Positions 25,551 to 33,962 of a DNA stretch of 64,000 bases are shown piece by piece (the stretch's first letter is position 1; each line of letters begins with the position of its first letter). Origin of the DNA: an uncultured Chthonomonas sp. (lineage in GTDB: Bacteria; Armatimonadota; Chthonomonadetes; Chthonomonadales; Chthonomonadaceae); assembly GCA_903859705.1 (NCBI GenBank), contig CAIONQ010000023.1, positions 1 to 64,000 of the forward strand. The letters run 5' to 3'. The notes beneath the pieces are model-generated. The model was not told the DNA's origin and made no database searches. It saw nothing but the letters and a program-made list of their open reading frames with translations. The translations under genes were made by a program, and so were the position numbers.

Positions 25551-28202
25551 ATTACTCTGCTTCGTTACCTGCTGAGCGCAATACAACTCTCGCTGCTTCA
25601 GGATAATCCGGTTGCTGCACGCGAAGTGCGGCGCGATCTGCGGCGTTCCCGCTTTTTCAAGAGTGTTGTCTTCCTTGCCATTGGCCTTGCTGCTGCGGTA
25701 GCTGTGGGAGGCTGGATGCTCTACTATGCGGTACAAATTACAGGGCACGTACCCAACTACGTAGGTGGAGATTACGGCACGGCTCTCGCCATCTCTTTCA
25801 GCGGTATTCACTTCTGGTTTATTTTCAGAACCTCGCGGAGCCGCATTGATGGAATGCTTACGCGTGAGGCTGCCCTGGATGGAATGACCAGCCTGCTTAT
25901 GCTCCCAACAAATCGTATGGAGCTGGTGCTGCAATCAGCAATATATCCCACGTTTTGTGCCTTGATGATGGCGGTTTTGCTGTTGCCGGTTTACCTGTTT
26001 TGCGTGGGGCTTGGCGGCCTAACCTGGCTGGAGTTGATTTCACTGTATGGAATGTATACGCTTGCTGCAGTTGCCACGCCGGTTTTTTCGCAGCCCGCAC
26101 TCTCTGGCTCGGTAAGTGCCAGCGTTACCAACCCATCGGAAGGTCCGGATACGGCAACATCCGGCACACATCGTAAATCGATGCTGGGCCTCACTTTCAA
26201 AAAGGGAGTAAATGCGGCGGCAACTCTGGCAGCATTGCCGGTTATGCTGTTTCTGTTTGTAGCCACCATTCTGGCAGTTATTAGTAACGGTGCACTGCAG
26301 CCGTTTAGTGGGCTTGCACCGTACCTGCCGCATGGCGTTATTCAATTGCTGCCATCCATGGTGATTTCTTTCCCGTTGATCATTGCGCGCGTAATGGCAG
26401 AGCCGCTTACCTGGTTTGGAATGCACCTTTGCCCGCTGGTGCCTGCAACGCTTCTGGTGCTTGCTGCCCGGGCGTTGTTCACTATCAGAACAGCACAGTT
26501 TCTATCTGTTGGTCAGTACCGGGAACTGGCAACACTGGATACGTATCGTCAGTGGCGTTCCGCAATGGGCCTGCTCTTCTTTGCAGCTGCACTCACGGTT
26601 ACCGGGTACTTATGGCCATGGGCCGTGCGAGATGGCGGGGCGGCCGGCCTGGTGCAGATGCCAGGCACAGCACTATCAGAAGCAGGTTTGCGCTGTTTTG
26701 TTTATTGCGTTAGCTTTGCTGCGGCCGTGTGGACCATTATCTCGAGTGCGCGCATCGGAAACTGGATGCGTGCTACAGAAGAGGGCACTGTTGTAGCAAA
26801 ACGCCTCCATCTCCGCGCCACGGCCCGGTTTTTGTTGCTTCCAACAATGAGTGCGGCAGCATTTATGGCCGTCTGCCTGGTATTTTCCGGCTCGCTGCAC
26901 GTGCCGGCTGGCACCTTTACTTTTGAAGCGCATATGGCGGCTATTACCCTGGTTTCTTCGGCAGCAGTGTGGGCTATTTGCCGCGTCCATCCCGCCCTAA
27001 TGGTGGTAGGGTTCATTACCACACCCACCGCCCTCTATTCCACTCCCTCCATAAAGCCGCTGCTATACCTCAGCCCAACCATCGGCCTGCTGAGGCAGGC
27101 ATCTTCAGCCTCTATGGGATTGCAAACGAACGTTAAATCACCGCTTTTTGGCACACAGGCTGTGCAGCCGTGGCTGCTCTCACTATCGCTGCTGGCGCTG
27201 GTTATGGGTGTGTTAGGGCAAGTTATTTTTAAGGTGCGGGCAAAGGCAGATCTCGATATGCCAGCCCTGGATCCGACAGAGATAGGTGAGGAAGTATTTC
27301 AAGACTCATCGGGCAGCATCTCGAGCGGAATAGAAAGCACTGCTGGTAAATCTTCGGCGCTATCTGAAAGGTTTGTACTGAAGCTTCAGCGGTTTTTGGA
27401 TAATGCTGTGCTCACTCGGGATCTGCGTTCCTGGCTGAGAAAGCGTTTCACTTCCTCCAATATGCTGTTAATTGTTATTGCCACGTTGGCGCTAATTGCA
27501 ATAACTATCCTGTGGGTTCCAGAACTTTCCACGCCGGGCACTACATTGGCGCGCTCACTGGATCCAGATGGGCCTTCTCAAAGCATTCCGCACATAATTG
27601 CTCAGCTAATTGGCTGTTGCAACGTTGGCATGTGGCTGCTTGGTTTTCGCGGCGGCTATACCGCACTGCCGTATGCTTTCGGGCTGGACAGGCGCAAAAC
27701 AACGCTTGGATTCTTGCTTACAACGCCCCTTAGCACCATTGAAATTGTGCTGGGGCGCGCCATTGCAATTACCATTGTGTGTGGCGCACCGCTAATGTAC
27801 TTGATGTTTGTAGGAATGGCGCTGTGCATTCCATTCGCAGTATTAACGCACAGCGTGGCATGTTTCTATACAGCATTTACCGCAATGGGAAGCGTGTTCT
27901 TACTTTTCGGTGCTATGTCTATGGCCTCGCTGGCGCTTGGTACCATGTTTCCAAATCTGCTGGCAGTTAAATTCAACGGGTGCATTCGTCTGGTTATTCT
28001 GTGGTTTCTATTAACAATCATCTCCATCGTATCGGCCATCATCTCCCTGGTATTCAAGACATTTGATTTGAATGAGAACTATGGTTGGGCCGGATACATT
28101 ATTATCTCAAGCGTTGTGATCCTTGTTGGTTTTAGCTTAACGATGATGGCTCTGCAGGGCATGCGTAAGGGAGATATCGATACGAAGATCGCCGTTCACT
28201 GA
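25551..28202 (+). CDS. internally duplicated ABC-2 type membrane protein
   Basis: A polytopic membrane protein of about 883 residues with two similar halves. Each half begins with a short amphipathic motif just before the first helix: residues 18-34 (DNPVAAREVRRDLRR) and about 617-632 (DNAVLTRDLRSWLRK). This motif and many helices are typical of ABC-2 permeases that carry long loops, so it is a likely membrane subunit; no ATPase is encoded beside it. The only canonical start in frame is GTG 25626, which would cut the motif in half and has no ribosome site. AGAGGGGG (25535-25542) lies 8 bases before ATT 25551, so I take ATT as start. It ends 28 bases before a DinB-like gene. Confidence 0.7.
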   Translation: MTLLRYLLSAIQLSLLQDNPVAAREVRRDLRRSRFFKSVVFLAIGLAAAVAVGGWMLYYAVQITGHVPNYVGGDYGTALAISFSGIHFWFIFRTSRSRIDGMLTREAALDGMTSLLMLPTNRMELVLQSAIYPTFCALMMAVLLLPVYLFCVGLGGLTWLELISLYGMYTLAAVATPVFSQPALSGSVSASVTNPSEGPDTATSGTHRKSMLGLTFKKGVNAAATLAALPVMLFLFVATILAVISNGALQPFSGLAPYLPHGVIQLLPSMVISFPLIIARVMAEPLTWFGMHLCPLVPATLLVLAARALFTIRTAQFLSVGQYRELATLDTYRQWRSAMGLLFFAAALTVTGYLWPWAVRDGGAAGLVQMPGTALSEAGLRCFVYCVSFAAAVWTIISSARIGNWMRATEEGTVVAKRLHLRATARFLLLPTMSAAAFMAVCLVFSGSLHVPAGTFTFEAHMAAITLVSSAAVWAICRVHPALMVVGFITTPTALYSTPSIKPLLYLSPTIGLLRQASSASMGLQTNVKSPLFGTQAVQPWLLSLSLLALVMGVLGQVIFKVRAKADLDMPALDPTEIGEEVFQDSSGSISSGIESTAGKSSALSERFVLKLQRFLDNAVLTRDLRSWLRKRFTSSNMLLIVIATLALIAITILWVPELSTPGTTLARSLDPDGPSQSIPHIIAQLIGCCNVGMWLLGFRGGYTALPYAFGLDRRKTTLGFLLTTPLSTIEIVLGRAIAITIVCGAPLMYLMFVGMALCIPFAVLTHSVACFYTAFTAMGSVFLLFGAMSMASLALGTMFPNLLAVKFNGCIRLVILWFLLTIISIVSAIISLVFKTFDLNENYGWAGYIIISSVVILVGFSLTMMALQGMRKGDIDTKIAVH

Positions 28203-28230
28203 TGGGAGAGTTACAGAAAGGGGCCACCGG

Positions 28231-28698
28231 GTGTTGGAAGATCAGATCGTGCAGATGTGGAGCATTCACGCTCGTATTCAGCTCTATTTTCTGAATGCGC
28301 TTACGCCAGAACAGCTTTCCGTAACCGCCCCATCAAAAGGCAATAGTGTAGCGGATCAGTTTGCACACACGCACAACGTGCGGCTAATGTGGCTGAAAGC
28401 CTCTGCTCCTGATTTGTTAGAGGGGCTTGAAAAGGTAGTGAAGGCATCGGCTCTGGAGCCTGGCGTGCTGGCAAGTGCTCTACAGGCATCCGGTGCGGCA
28501 ATCGAAGCTCTGGTGCGCAGATCGGCTGAATCGGGCGGCAAAGTAAAGAACTTTAAGCCAGATGTTGTGAGTTTTGTAGGCTACCTGATATCGCATGAGT
28601 CGTTTCATGCAGGCAAAGCCGATATGAGTTTGAGGCTTGCCGGGCTGCCTGTAGATGATAAAACACACTACGGCATGTGGGAGTGGGGCGTGCGCTGA
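28231..28698 (+). CDS. DinB/YfiT-like putative metal-binding protein
   Basis: A 155-residue four-helix-bundle protein of the DinB superfamily. The three metal-binding histidines are plausible in VADQFAHTHNVRLMW (first helix pair) and ISHESFHAGK (late helix), with the signature HESFH. Such proteins include thiol transferases (bacillithiol or mycothiol dependent) and stress proteins; the substrate here is unknown. The GTG start has AAAGGGG about 8 bases upstream, and the gene follows the ABC-2 gene by 28 bases, so they may be cotranscribed. It is convergent with comEA (9 bases apart). Confidence 0.75.
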   Translation: MLEDQIVQMWSIHARIQLYFLNALTPEQLSVTAPSKGNSVADQFAHTHNVRLMWLKASAPDLLEGLEKVVKASALEPGVLASALQASGAAIEALVRRSAESGGKVKNFKPDVVSFVGYLISHESFHAGKADMSLRLAGLPVDDKTHYGMWEWGVR

Positions 28699-28707
28699 AC
28701 GGAGACT

Positions 28708-29472
28708 TCAGTTCACCGTAACACAGGGAATAAGGCGCTGGTAACGTTTATCGCCAATTCCACGCACATTGCGCAGTTCATCAACGGATTGAAACGAGCC
28801 ATGTTGCTGGCGGTACTCAAGTATCTTTGCTGCGGTGGCAGCGCCAACGCCCGGCAGCAGGCGCAGATCCGCCTCAGTAGCGGTATTCAAGTTAACAATG
28901 GTCTGGCCCTTAACGCCAGTTGGCGCCGCGTTTGCCTCTGTACCAGAGGGCGGCTGTTGTGCCGGGCCGGAATGCGAAGTTGTTGGAACCCAGGCCTCTC
29001 CCTGGCTGCTGACATTTGCTGCCGAGTTTGCAGGCTGTGTTACAGAGCCGGTTACAGGCACAACAATTTTGCTGCCATCCTGAATGCGTTCCGCCATGTT
29101 GAGGGAATTAGGATCGCCCTGCGGGGTGGCCCCACCTGCCATGGTAATGGCATCGGCCACGCGGGAGCCGACAAGCAGTTCATACACGCCTGGCCGGTTA
29201 ACGGCACCCGTTACATGCACGGTTACCGAGCCTTTGGCGGGAGCGGTGGGTGCAGTGCCAGGCTTCGCCTCGGGTTTTGAATCGTCTGAATCGCTGGTGT
29301 CGGCACTGTGCGTTGCTGGCGCTGTGGCGGCCGGTGGATCTTTAAGTGTAAGCGGCGGCAAACTCTGCGGCTGCGCGGGCCGCAGGCACAGATAAGCAAC
29401 AATCCCCGTTACAACGGCCATAACCGCCAGAATGGCGGCTGCCTTACGATTGGAAACGCTGTTTGCATCCAT
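28708..29472 (-). CDS. comEA: ComEA family competence DNA-binding protein
   Basis: A 254-residue protein with one N-terminal membrane helix (ILAVMAVVTGIVAYLCL), a Pro/Ala/Ser-rich linker, an SLBB-type domain (VTVHVTGAVNRPGVYEL, ITMAGGATPQGD) and a C-terminal helix-hairpin-helix DNA-binding domain (VNLNTATEADLRLLPGVGAATAAKI, ELRNVRGIGDKR). This is the standard ComEA architecture: a membrane-anchored receptor that binds double-stranded DNA for natural transformation. No comEC or comEB is in the window. ATG 29472 has no ribosome site; an extended -10 (TGGTATGAT on the minus strand, TATGAT at 29478-29483) lies five bases before it, implying leaderless transcription. The 237 bases upstream hold no gene. 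Confidence 0.88.
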   Translation of the reverse strand: MDANSVSNRKAAAILAVMAVVTGIVAYLCLRPAQPQSLPPLTLKDPPAATAPATHSADTSDSDDSKPEAKPGTAPTAPAKGSVTVHVTGAVNRPGVYELLVGSRVADAITMAGGATPQGDPNSLNMAERIQDGSKIVVPVTGSVTQPANSAANVSSQGEAWVPTTSHSGPAQQPPSGTEANAAPTGVKGQTIVNLNTATEADLRLLPGVGAATAAKILEYRQQHGSFQSVDELRNVRGIGDKRYQRLIPCVTVN

Positions 29473-29477
29473 GGCAT

Positions 29478-29486
29478 ATCATACCA
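29478..29486 (-). promoter_or_regulatory. extended -10 of comEA (leaderless start)
   Basis: On the minus strand TGG-TATGAT ends five bases before the comEA ATG. A TTGATC lies 19 bases upstream as a possible -35. Predicted transcription would begin at or next to the start codon. Confidence 0.45.
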
Positions 29487-29709
29487 GAGGAGAGTACCCG
29501 CGGATCAAGATGCGAAGTAATAATAGGTGGATTTGGAGGGGGTGGAACAAGACTGGTACGCACGGCCTGGGTATATTCGCCTAAATTCCAGAACCAATGT
29601 AACCCCATAACCTCAATTCTGGTTGATGTTTTTGGCCTGTGAACTCCAGGAGGGCGCTACACCGCATTCGTTGCTATCGGATACGCGGGGGGCTCTCATC
29701 TCTCTTCCC

Positions 29710-31068
29710 TCACCTAACCGGCACCGGGCTCACTGCCACGCTGCGGTGGCCGCTGGCATCTACGGCACGCACACCAAATATAACGTTATCTTTACTAAAT
29801 GGCAGGGTGGCCTTCAGTGCTTTGTCAGTTGCTTTACTGTGGGTCCAGGTGCTTTCAGCGGTATCTCTCCACACTACTTCGTATCCGGCTGCTCCCGGGC
29901 TTTCGCGCCAGGTAAGTGTGGTATCCGTAGCAAGGCCGCTAACCACAATTCCCACGCGGGAGGGTGGTGCCGGTGCAAGCGCCATCTCTGCAAGGGCGGC
30001 GGCGTTTACACGGGCTGCAGCAGCGATGTACTCTGGGTCTGTGTACTCAGGAAGATCTCCGTAAGAGATCCCATTTTCATCCCGTACATTTTGATGCTGG
30101 TGCCGATAATCTTCGTTGGGTTCTGTAAACCTTACAGCGGGGAAGCCGCGTTCCAGGAACGGGATGTGATCGCCACCGCGCAGATATCGATCTCTCCTGT
30201 AAATGAGACGAACCTTCATCTCCGGAACATACTTGCGAGCAGTTTCTTGAATCAGGCGTGCCAGTTGGCGAGATTTGCTATCATTCTCGCCACCAATAGA
30301 TCGCCGCACTTCGGCCTGTGCGGTAGTTTCGGCGCTGGGTACGCCTTCAGAAAACAGGCGAATTGTATGCGCGTCTCGTTCCCCATGTGCGCCAGTGGAG
30401 CTGCCAATAATGTCGTTTGTGAACATGGAGTCTATCGGCAGCCGGTGCTCTGCCGCATCCGCCGCAAAGTGAGTAGAGCCGAGCAGGCCTTGCTCTTCAC
30501 CAGGAACCATCAGGAATACAATTGTCGCACGGTATGGGCCGTGCTGCGTCATAACACGGGCAAGTTCAAGTACCGCTGCCGTGCCAGAGGCATCGTCATC
30601 CGCGCCGGGGGCATCGCCAACCGCATCGGTGGGGCTTGTGCACATAGAATCGTAGTGGCCGCTAACTATAAGATAACGCTGTTGATCCCCGGTTAAGGTG
30701 CCCGGCAACGTAGCAACAATATTGGTTAGCCGGGTGGGGCCCGGTACGCGTGCGGCGGGTGGCTGTATAAAGCTCTGCTCTTCTACTTTCAGCTTTCCGC
30801 CAGAGGAAGTGGCTATTTCGTTTAACTGAGATACCAGCCATCGGCGTGCGGCACCAATACCGCGCGTAGGGTCGTCCTGGTTGGAGAGCGTGTTGCGTGT
30901 TCCGAAGCTTACCAGTTTGCGCACGGTGCCATCCAGGCGTGCCGGGCTGATTTCGCGCACTATCTGCTGAATAACCCTGTCTTTCTTTCCTTCAGATCCG
31001 TGCGCCGGCAATGAGACGGAGAAAAGGATGGCAGATAAGCCAATAGATTTGAGGATGGTTCCGTGCAA
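29710..31068 (-). CDS. secreted M28 family peptidase with C-terminal fibronectin-like domain
   Basis: A 452-residue exported zinc peptidase. After a short signal peptide (LPAHG) it has the M28 motifs SGHYDSM (His), GADDDASG (Asp), MVPGEEQG (catalytic Glu and metal Glu), a TNDIIG Asp and the late HQNVRDE His region. The last 90 residues look like a fibronectin type III domain (TTLTWRESPGAAGYEVVWRD, FGVRAVDASGHRS). Start is TTG 31068 with AGGAG 8 bases upstream; the nearby ATG is in another frame. It is the last gene of the minus-strand run DUF1444-trpD-trpC-trpF-zinc ribbon, 28 bases behind its neighbour, so it may be cotranscribed with tryptophan genes although functionally unrelated. Confidence 0.9.
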   Translation of the reverse strand: MHGTILKSIGLSAILFSVSLPAHGSEGKKDRVIQQIVREISPARLDGTVRKLVSFGTRNTLSNQDDPTRGIGAARRWLVSQLNEIATSSGGKLKVEEQSFIQPPAARVPGPTRLTNIVATLPGTLTGDQQRYLIVSGHYDSMCTSPTDAVGDAPGADDDASGTAAVLELARVMTQHGPYRATIVFLMVPGEEQGLLGSTHFAADAAEHRLPIDSMFTNDIIGSSTGAHGERDAHTIRLFSEGVPSAETTAQAEVRRSIGGENDSKSRQLARLIQETARKYVPEMKVRLIYRRDRYLRGGDHIPFLERGFPAVRFTEPNEDYRHQHQNVRDENGISYGDLPEYTDPEYIAAAARVNAAALAEMALAPAPPSRVGIVVSGLATDTTLTWRESPGAAGYEVVWRDTAESTWTHSKATDKALKATLPFSKDNVIFGVRAVDASGHRSVAVSPVPVR

Positions 31069-31096
31069 TCTGGCATCTCCTGTTGTGCTGCAGCAG

Positions 31097-31333
31097 CTAC
31101 TTGAAATACACCATATAGACCACCAGGCCTATGGCAACCACAATCAGCACTCCCACCATGCCCCGGTATTCGGTGCGCCACGTAACTGGGCTAAAGGTGC
31201 AATCCACACAGCGCGTTGCGTAATCCGCATTGTACGCCTGGCACTTAGGGCAGCGCTTAACATTTATTGTATCGAACTCGATGCCATTTTGAACGGGGCG
31301 ATCTTCCCGTTTCTTTTTGAAAATCAATGTCAT
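31097..31333 (-). CDS. small zinc-ribbon membrane protein
   Basis: A 78-residue protein: a basic N-terminus, a four-Cys zinc ribbon (CPKC at about residues 28-31 and C-V-D-C at 42-45) and one C-terminal hydrophobic helix (GMVGVLIVVAIGLVVYMVYF). Function unknown; zinc-ribbon plus helix proteins often serve as small membrane adaptors. GGGAG touches the ATG at 31333 directly, which is too close, while TTG 31327 would have a spacing of 6, so the true start may be that TTG. A GC-rich hairpin (31337-31357) lies just upstream, between trpF and this gene. Confidence 0.7.
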   Translation of the reverse strand: MTLIFKKKREDRPVQNGIEFDTINVKRCPKCQAYNADYATRCVDCTFSPVTWRTEYRGMVGVLIVVAIGLVVYMVYFK

Positions 31334-31336
31334 CTC

Positions 31337-31357
31337 CCGGCACGCCTGACGTGCCGG
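31337..31357 (-). repeat. intercistronic hairpin between trpF and the zinc-ribbon gene
   Basis: CCGGCACG and CGTGCCGG form a perfect 8-bp stem with a 5-base loop, ending just before the GGGAG ribosome site of the next gene. There is no T-run after it, so it is more likely an mRNA processing or stability element, or a partial brake on translation, than a terminator. Confidence 0.45.
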
Positions 31358-31363
31358 AGGATG

Positions 31364-31993
31364 TTACCCTCGGCGCCCGGCGGCCTCAATAAAGGCACGC
31401 ATTTTGCCATGATCTTTGCGGCGTGGTGTTTCTGCACTCTCCACCGCAGTGCTTACGTCTACAGCAAACGGCCTTACCTGAGCTATTGCCCCGGAAACGT
31501 TATCCGGGTTAAGCCCGCCAGCCAGCACCAGGCTTCCGCCATAGCGTTGCAGAGCATTGGTTGCCAGGCTCCAATCAAACGTAACCCCGGCACCGCCAGG
31601 GCTGGTTTCATGGTAGGCATCCAGCAGGTACGAGGTGGCTCCATAGGTTTCCAAAACAGGACCGATTGCGGCAATATCCGCCTCGGATCTGATCCGGAAT
31701 GAAGGCAGCCATCGGCGGATGCCGATATCCCCAGACTGTGGGTTAGGGTGGTAGCACTGAATCACATCGATGTGAGGCAGTATGCCGGCCGGTATCTGGC
31801 TGGCAGACATACAGACTCCAACGCGGGAGACAAACGGGGGAATGCTTCGGAGCATAGACTCAAGATCGGGCTCATCGAGGATGCATCGCTGCGTGCCCGG
31901 TACAAATACAAAGCCAAGCGCACTGGCACCGTACTCCACGGCGGCCAGCGCATCCTGCACATTAGTAATGCCGCATATTTTAACTCGCGTCAA
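31364..31993 (-). CDS. trpF: phosphoribosylanthranilate isomerase
   Basis: A 209-residue enzyme that converts N-(5-phosphoribosyl)anthranilate to CdRP, the third step of tryptophan synthesis. It has the start motif VKICGITN (catalytic Cys in KICG), the ALGFVFVPGTQR strand, and the phosphate-binding end LAGGLNPDNV and VDVSTAVE; the usual VDVSSGVE is slightly changed (T-A for S-G), which probably does not matter. Slightly short barrel compared with the usual 200-220 residues, so complete. It follows trpC after 65 bases in a minus-strand trpD-trpC-trpF run. trpE, trpG, trpB and trpA are not in the window. Confidence 0.95.
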   Translation of the reverse strand: MTRVKICGITNVQDALAAVEYGASALGFVFVPGTQRCILDEPDLESMLRSIPPFVSRVGVCMSASQIPAGILPHIDVIQCYHPNPQSGDIGIRRWLPSFRIRSEADIAAIGPVLETYGATSYLLDAYHETSPGGAGVTFDWSLATNALQRYGGSLVLAGGLNPDNVSGAIAQVRPFAVDVSTAVESAETPRRKDHGKMRAFIEAAGRRG

Positions 31994-32058
31994 GGCGATC
32001 TCCTACAAAGTGCAAACCCGTCCGGCTGGGCTGGCAGGTCTGCACCCTGATCTGGTGG

Positions 32059-32850
32059 TCAGCTTTCGATCAATTCACGCAGTTTCGCACCAATATCGGC
32101 CTCACGCATCAGCGCTTCGCCAATTAAAGCCGCGGTTACGCCGGAAGCGCGCAGGGCAACGATATCTGCCCGGGTAAATATGCCGCTTTCGCTTACGATA
32201 TGCAGGTTCGCTTTTGTATCTTCTGGCAGAAGCTTAACCAGATCCAGCGTTGTGCATAGCGATGTTCGGAAGGTATGCAAATCGCGGTTGTTAATGCCTA
32301 TGAGTGTGGCACCGGCCGAAAGTGCCTCTTTTAGCTCTTCGGCATCGTGCACCTCTACCAGGGCTGTTAATCCATACTTTTCAGCCGCTCGCAGGCCGGT
32401 TCTCAAGTCTTCCGGCGAAAGCGCGGCAACAATAAGCAAAATTGCATCGGCACCGGCAACACGGCTTTCCGCAATTTGCCAGGGGTCTACCGTAAAATCT
32501 TTGCGCAGCAAAGGCAGATCAACTACCGCGCGAATTGCAGTCAGGAAATTCAGGTGACCCTGAAAGTACTGCTCATCGGTTAGAACAGAGAGGCAGGTTG
32601 CACCATTCTCGGCATAGATCTTTGCGATGGCAACCGGGTCGAAATCTTCTCGGATTACTCCCTTGGATGGGGAAGCTTTCTTAACTTCGGCAATAATTCC
32701 GGGCCTTTTGGCAGCAAGCAACGCACCAACAAAATCGCGCGCAGGCGCCAGCGTGGCAATCTTTGCCTCTAACTGCTCCAGCGAGCATTTGCGCCTTCGC
32801 AGCTCAACTTCTGTTTTCTTAGTGGCCAGTATTTCAGATAACATGCTCAT
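32059..32850 (-). CDS. trpC: indole-3-glycerol-phosphate synthase
   Basis: A 263-residue TIM-barrel enzyme that closes CdRP to indole-3-glycerol phosphate. It has the N-terminal helix (ILATKKTEVELRRRK), IIAEVKKASPSKGVI (catalytic Lys in the strand 2 motif), VLTDEQYFQG, LLRKDFTVD (catalytic Lys), GADAILLIVAAL, VEVHDAEEL, IGINNRDLHTF and VSESGI, all standard. Start codons ATG 32850 and ATG 32844 are both possible; no strong ribosome site is visible. It lies 72 bases after trpD and 65 before trpF. Confidence 0.96.
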   Translation of the reverse strand: MSMLSEILATKKTEVELRRRKCSLEQLEAKIATLAPARDFVGALLAAKRPGIIAEVKKASPSKGVIREDFDPVAIAKIYAENGATCLSVLTDEQYFQGHLNFLTAIRAVVDLPLLRKDFTVDPWQIAESRVAGADAILLIVAALSPEDLRTGLRAAEKYGLTALVEVHDAEELKEALSAGATLIGINNRDLHTFRTSLCTTLDLVKLLPEDTKANLHIVSESGIFTRADIVALRASGVTAALIGEALMREADIGAKLRELIES

Positions 32851-32922
32851 GAAGAATAACCCGAACCCTGTCTGAGCCGATACAGCGCCATGCTGGCACC
32901 GGCAGATGATAAAACGTGGAGA

Positions 32923-33960
32923 TTAAAACGCGGAAGTGAGTGTGGCTAGCCTATCGACCACTGAGAGTGCGGCCCCGCTTTCAATGATGGCGGATGCCTG
33001 TTGGTATGCGGCGGGCCAGCTATCTGCCAGTCCACCTGCCCGCAGTGCAGCTGCGGCATTCAATGCAACAATGCTCCGGCGTGCAGCCGCAATTTCCGTA
33101 GCCTGCCCCTCGCCCAGTGCCTGCCGCAGAATGGCGGCATTTTCGGAGGGAGTGGGCGCAGGTGCCATCCAGGCGGGATTGGGGGTTGCTCCCGTAACGC
33201 CAAGCTCTTCTGGCAAGCATCTGTAATCTGTTATCTGCCCGTTTTCAAGCTCGCAAACTCTGTTGCGGCTGTAGGTAGAAAGCTCATCAGTGCCAGGATC
33301 CGAATGGATTACAATTGCCCGGCTGCAGCCCAGTTCATGCAGGGCTCCGGCAATCAGTGGGCACAGGGCATCATCGTACACACCCATAACCTGCAGTTGT
33401 GCCCCGGCCGGGTTGGTAAGTGGGCCAAGCAGGTTAAATACGGTTCTAATGCCCACCTCTTTACGAGCAGCGCTTACATGCTTCATTGCCGGGTGGTGAG
33501 AGCGTGCAAACAGAAACCCAATTCCGATGGTATCTATGCATTCGGCACATTGATCTGCCGAAATCTGCACATTTACTCCCAGCGCCTCCAGCACATCTGC
33601 GCTTCCACAAACCCCGCTGGCGGCCCGGTTGCCGTGCTTGGCCACCGCCATGCCTGCCGTGCAGGCAACAAACGCTGCCGCCGTTGAGATGTTAAACACC
33701 TTGTGGCGGCCACCGCCCGTGCCACAGGTATCCAGCAGAGGAGTTCGGTGGGCCGATACCTTAACCGAGTGGTGCCGCATGGCGCGGGCAAAGCCAGCAA
33801 CCTCTTGCACCGTTTCTCCCTTAATGCGCAATGCCATCAGGAGTGCGCCAATCTGAGCATTGGTCGCCGCACCGCTCATCAGCTGCTCCATAAGAGCGGA
33901 GGCCTCTTCCATGGTTAGATTTTGGCCAACAGAGAGGCTATGCAGCGCTTCCTGAATCAT
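32923..33960 (-). CDS. trpD: anthranilate phosphoribosyltransferase
   Basis: A 345-residue enzyme that joins anthranilate to PRPP, the second step of the pathway. The signature GTGGGRHKVFNISTAAAFV (PRPP and anthranilate binding) and KHGNRAASGVCGSADVLEALG are present, followed by SHHPAMKHV and NLLGPLTNPAG. The ATG at 33960 lies two bases after the TAA of the DUF1444 gene (33963-33965), so the two are probably translationally coupled. It is first of the trpD-trpC-trpF block. No attenuator or T-box-like leader is evident in the 189 bases upstream of the DUF1444 gene. Confidence 0.96.
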   Translation of the reverse strand: MIQEALHSLSVGQNLTMEEASALMEQLMSGAATNAQIGALLMALRIKGETVQEVAGFARAMRHHSVKVSAHRTPLLDTCGTGGGRHKVFNISTAAAFVACTAGMAVAKHGNRAASGVCGSADVLEALGVNVQISADQCAECIDTIGIGFLFARSHHPAMKHVSAARKEVGIRTVFNLLGPLTNPAGAQLQVMGVYDDALCPLIAGALHELGCSRAIVIHSDPGTDELSTYSRNRVCELENGQITDYRCLPEELGVTGATPNPAWMAPAPTPSENAAILRQALGEGQATEIAAARRSIVALNAAAALRAGGLADSWPAAYQQASAIIESGAALSVVDRLATLTSAF

Positions 33961-33962
33961 GC

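Noticed and set aside
29623-30696. 357-codon open frame on the plus strand
   Set aside because: It is antisense to the M28 peptidase gene, whose motifs and ribosome site are convincing; amino-acid composition of the plus frame is Cys/His/Arg-rich and unlike real proteins.
32040-32062. Stretch resembling the 3' half of a TPP riboswitch (CCTGATCTGG)
   Set aside because: It lies on the plus strand between two minus-strand trp genes and the 5' half motif (CTGAGA) is absent.
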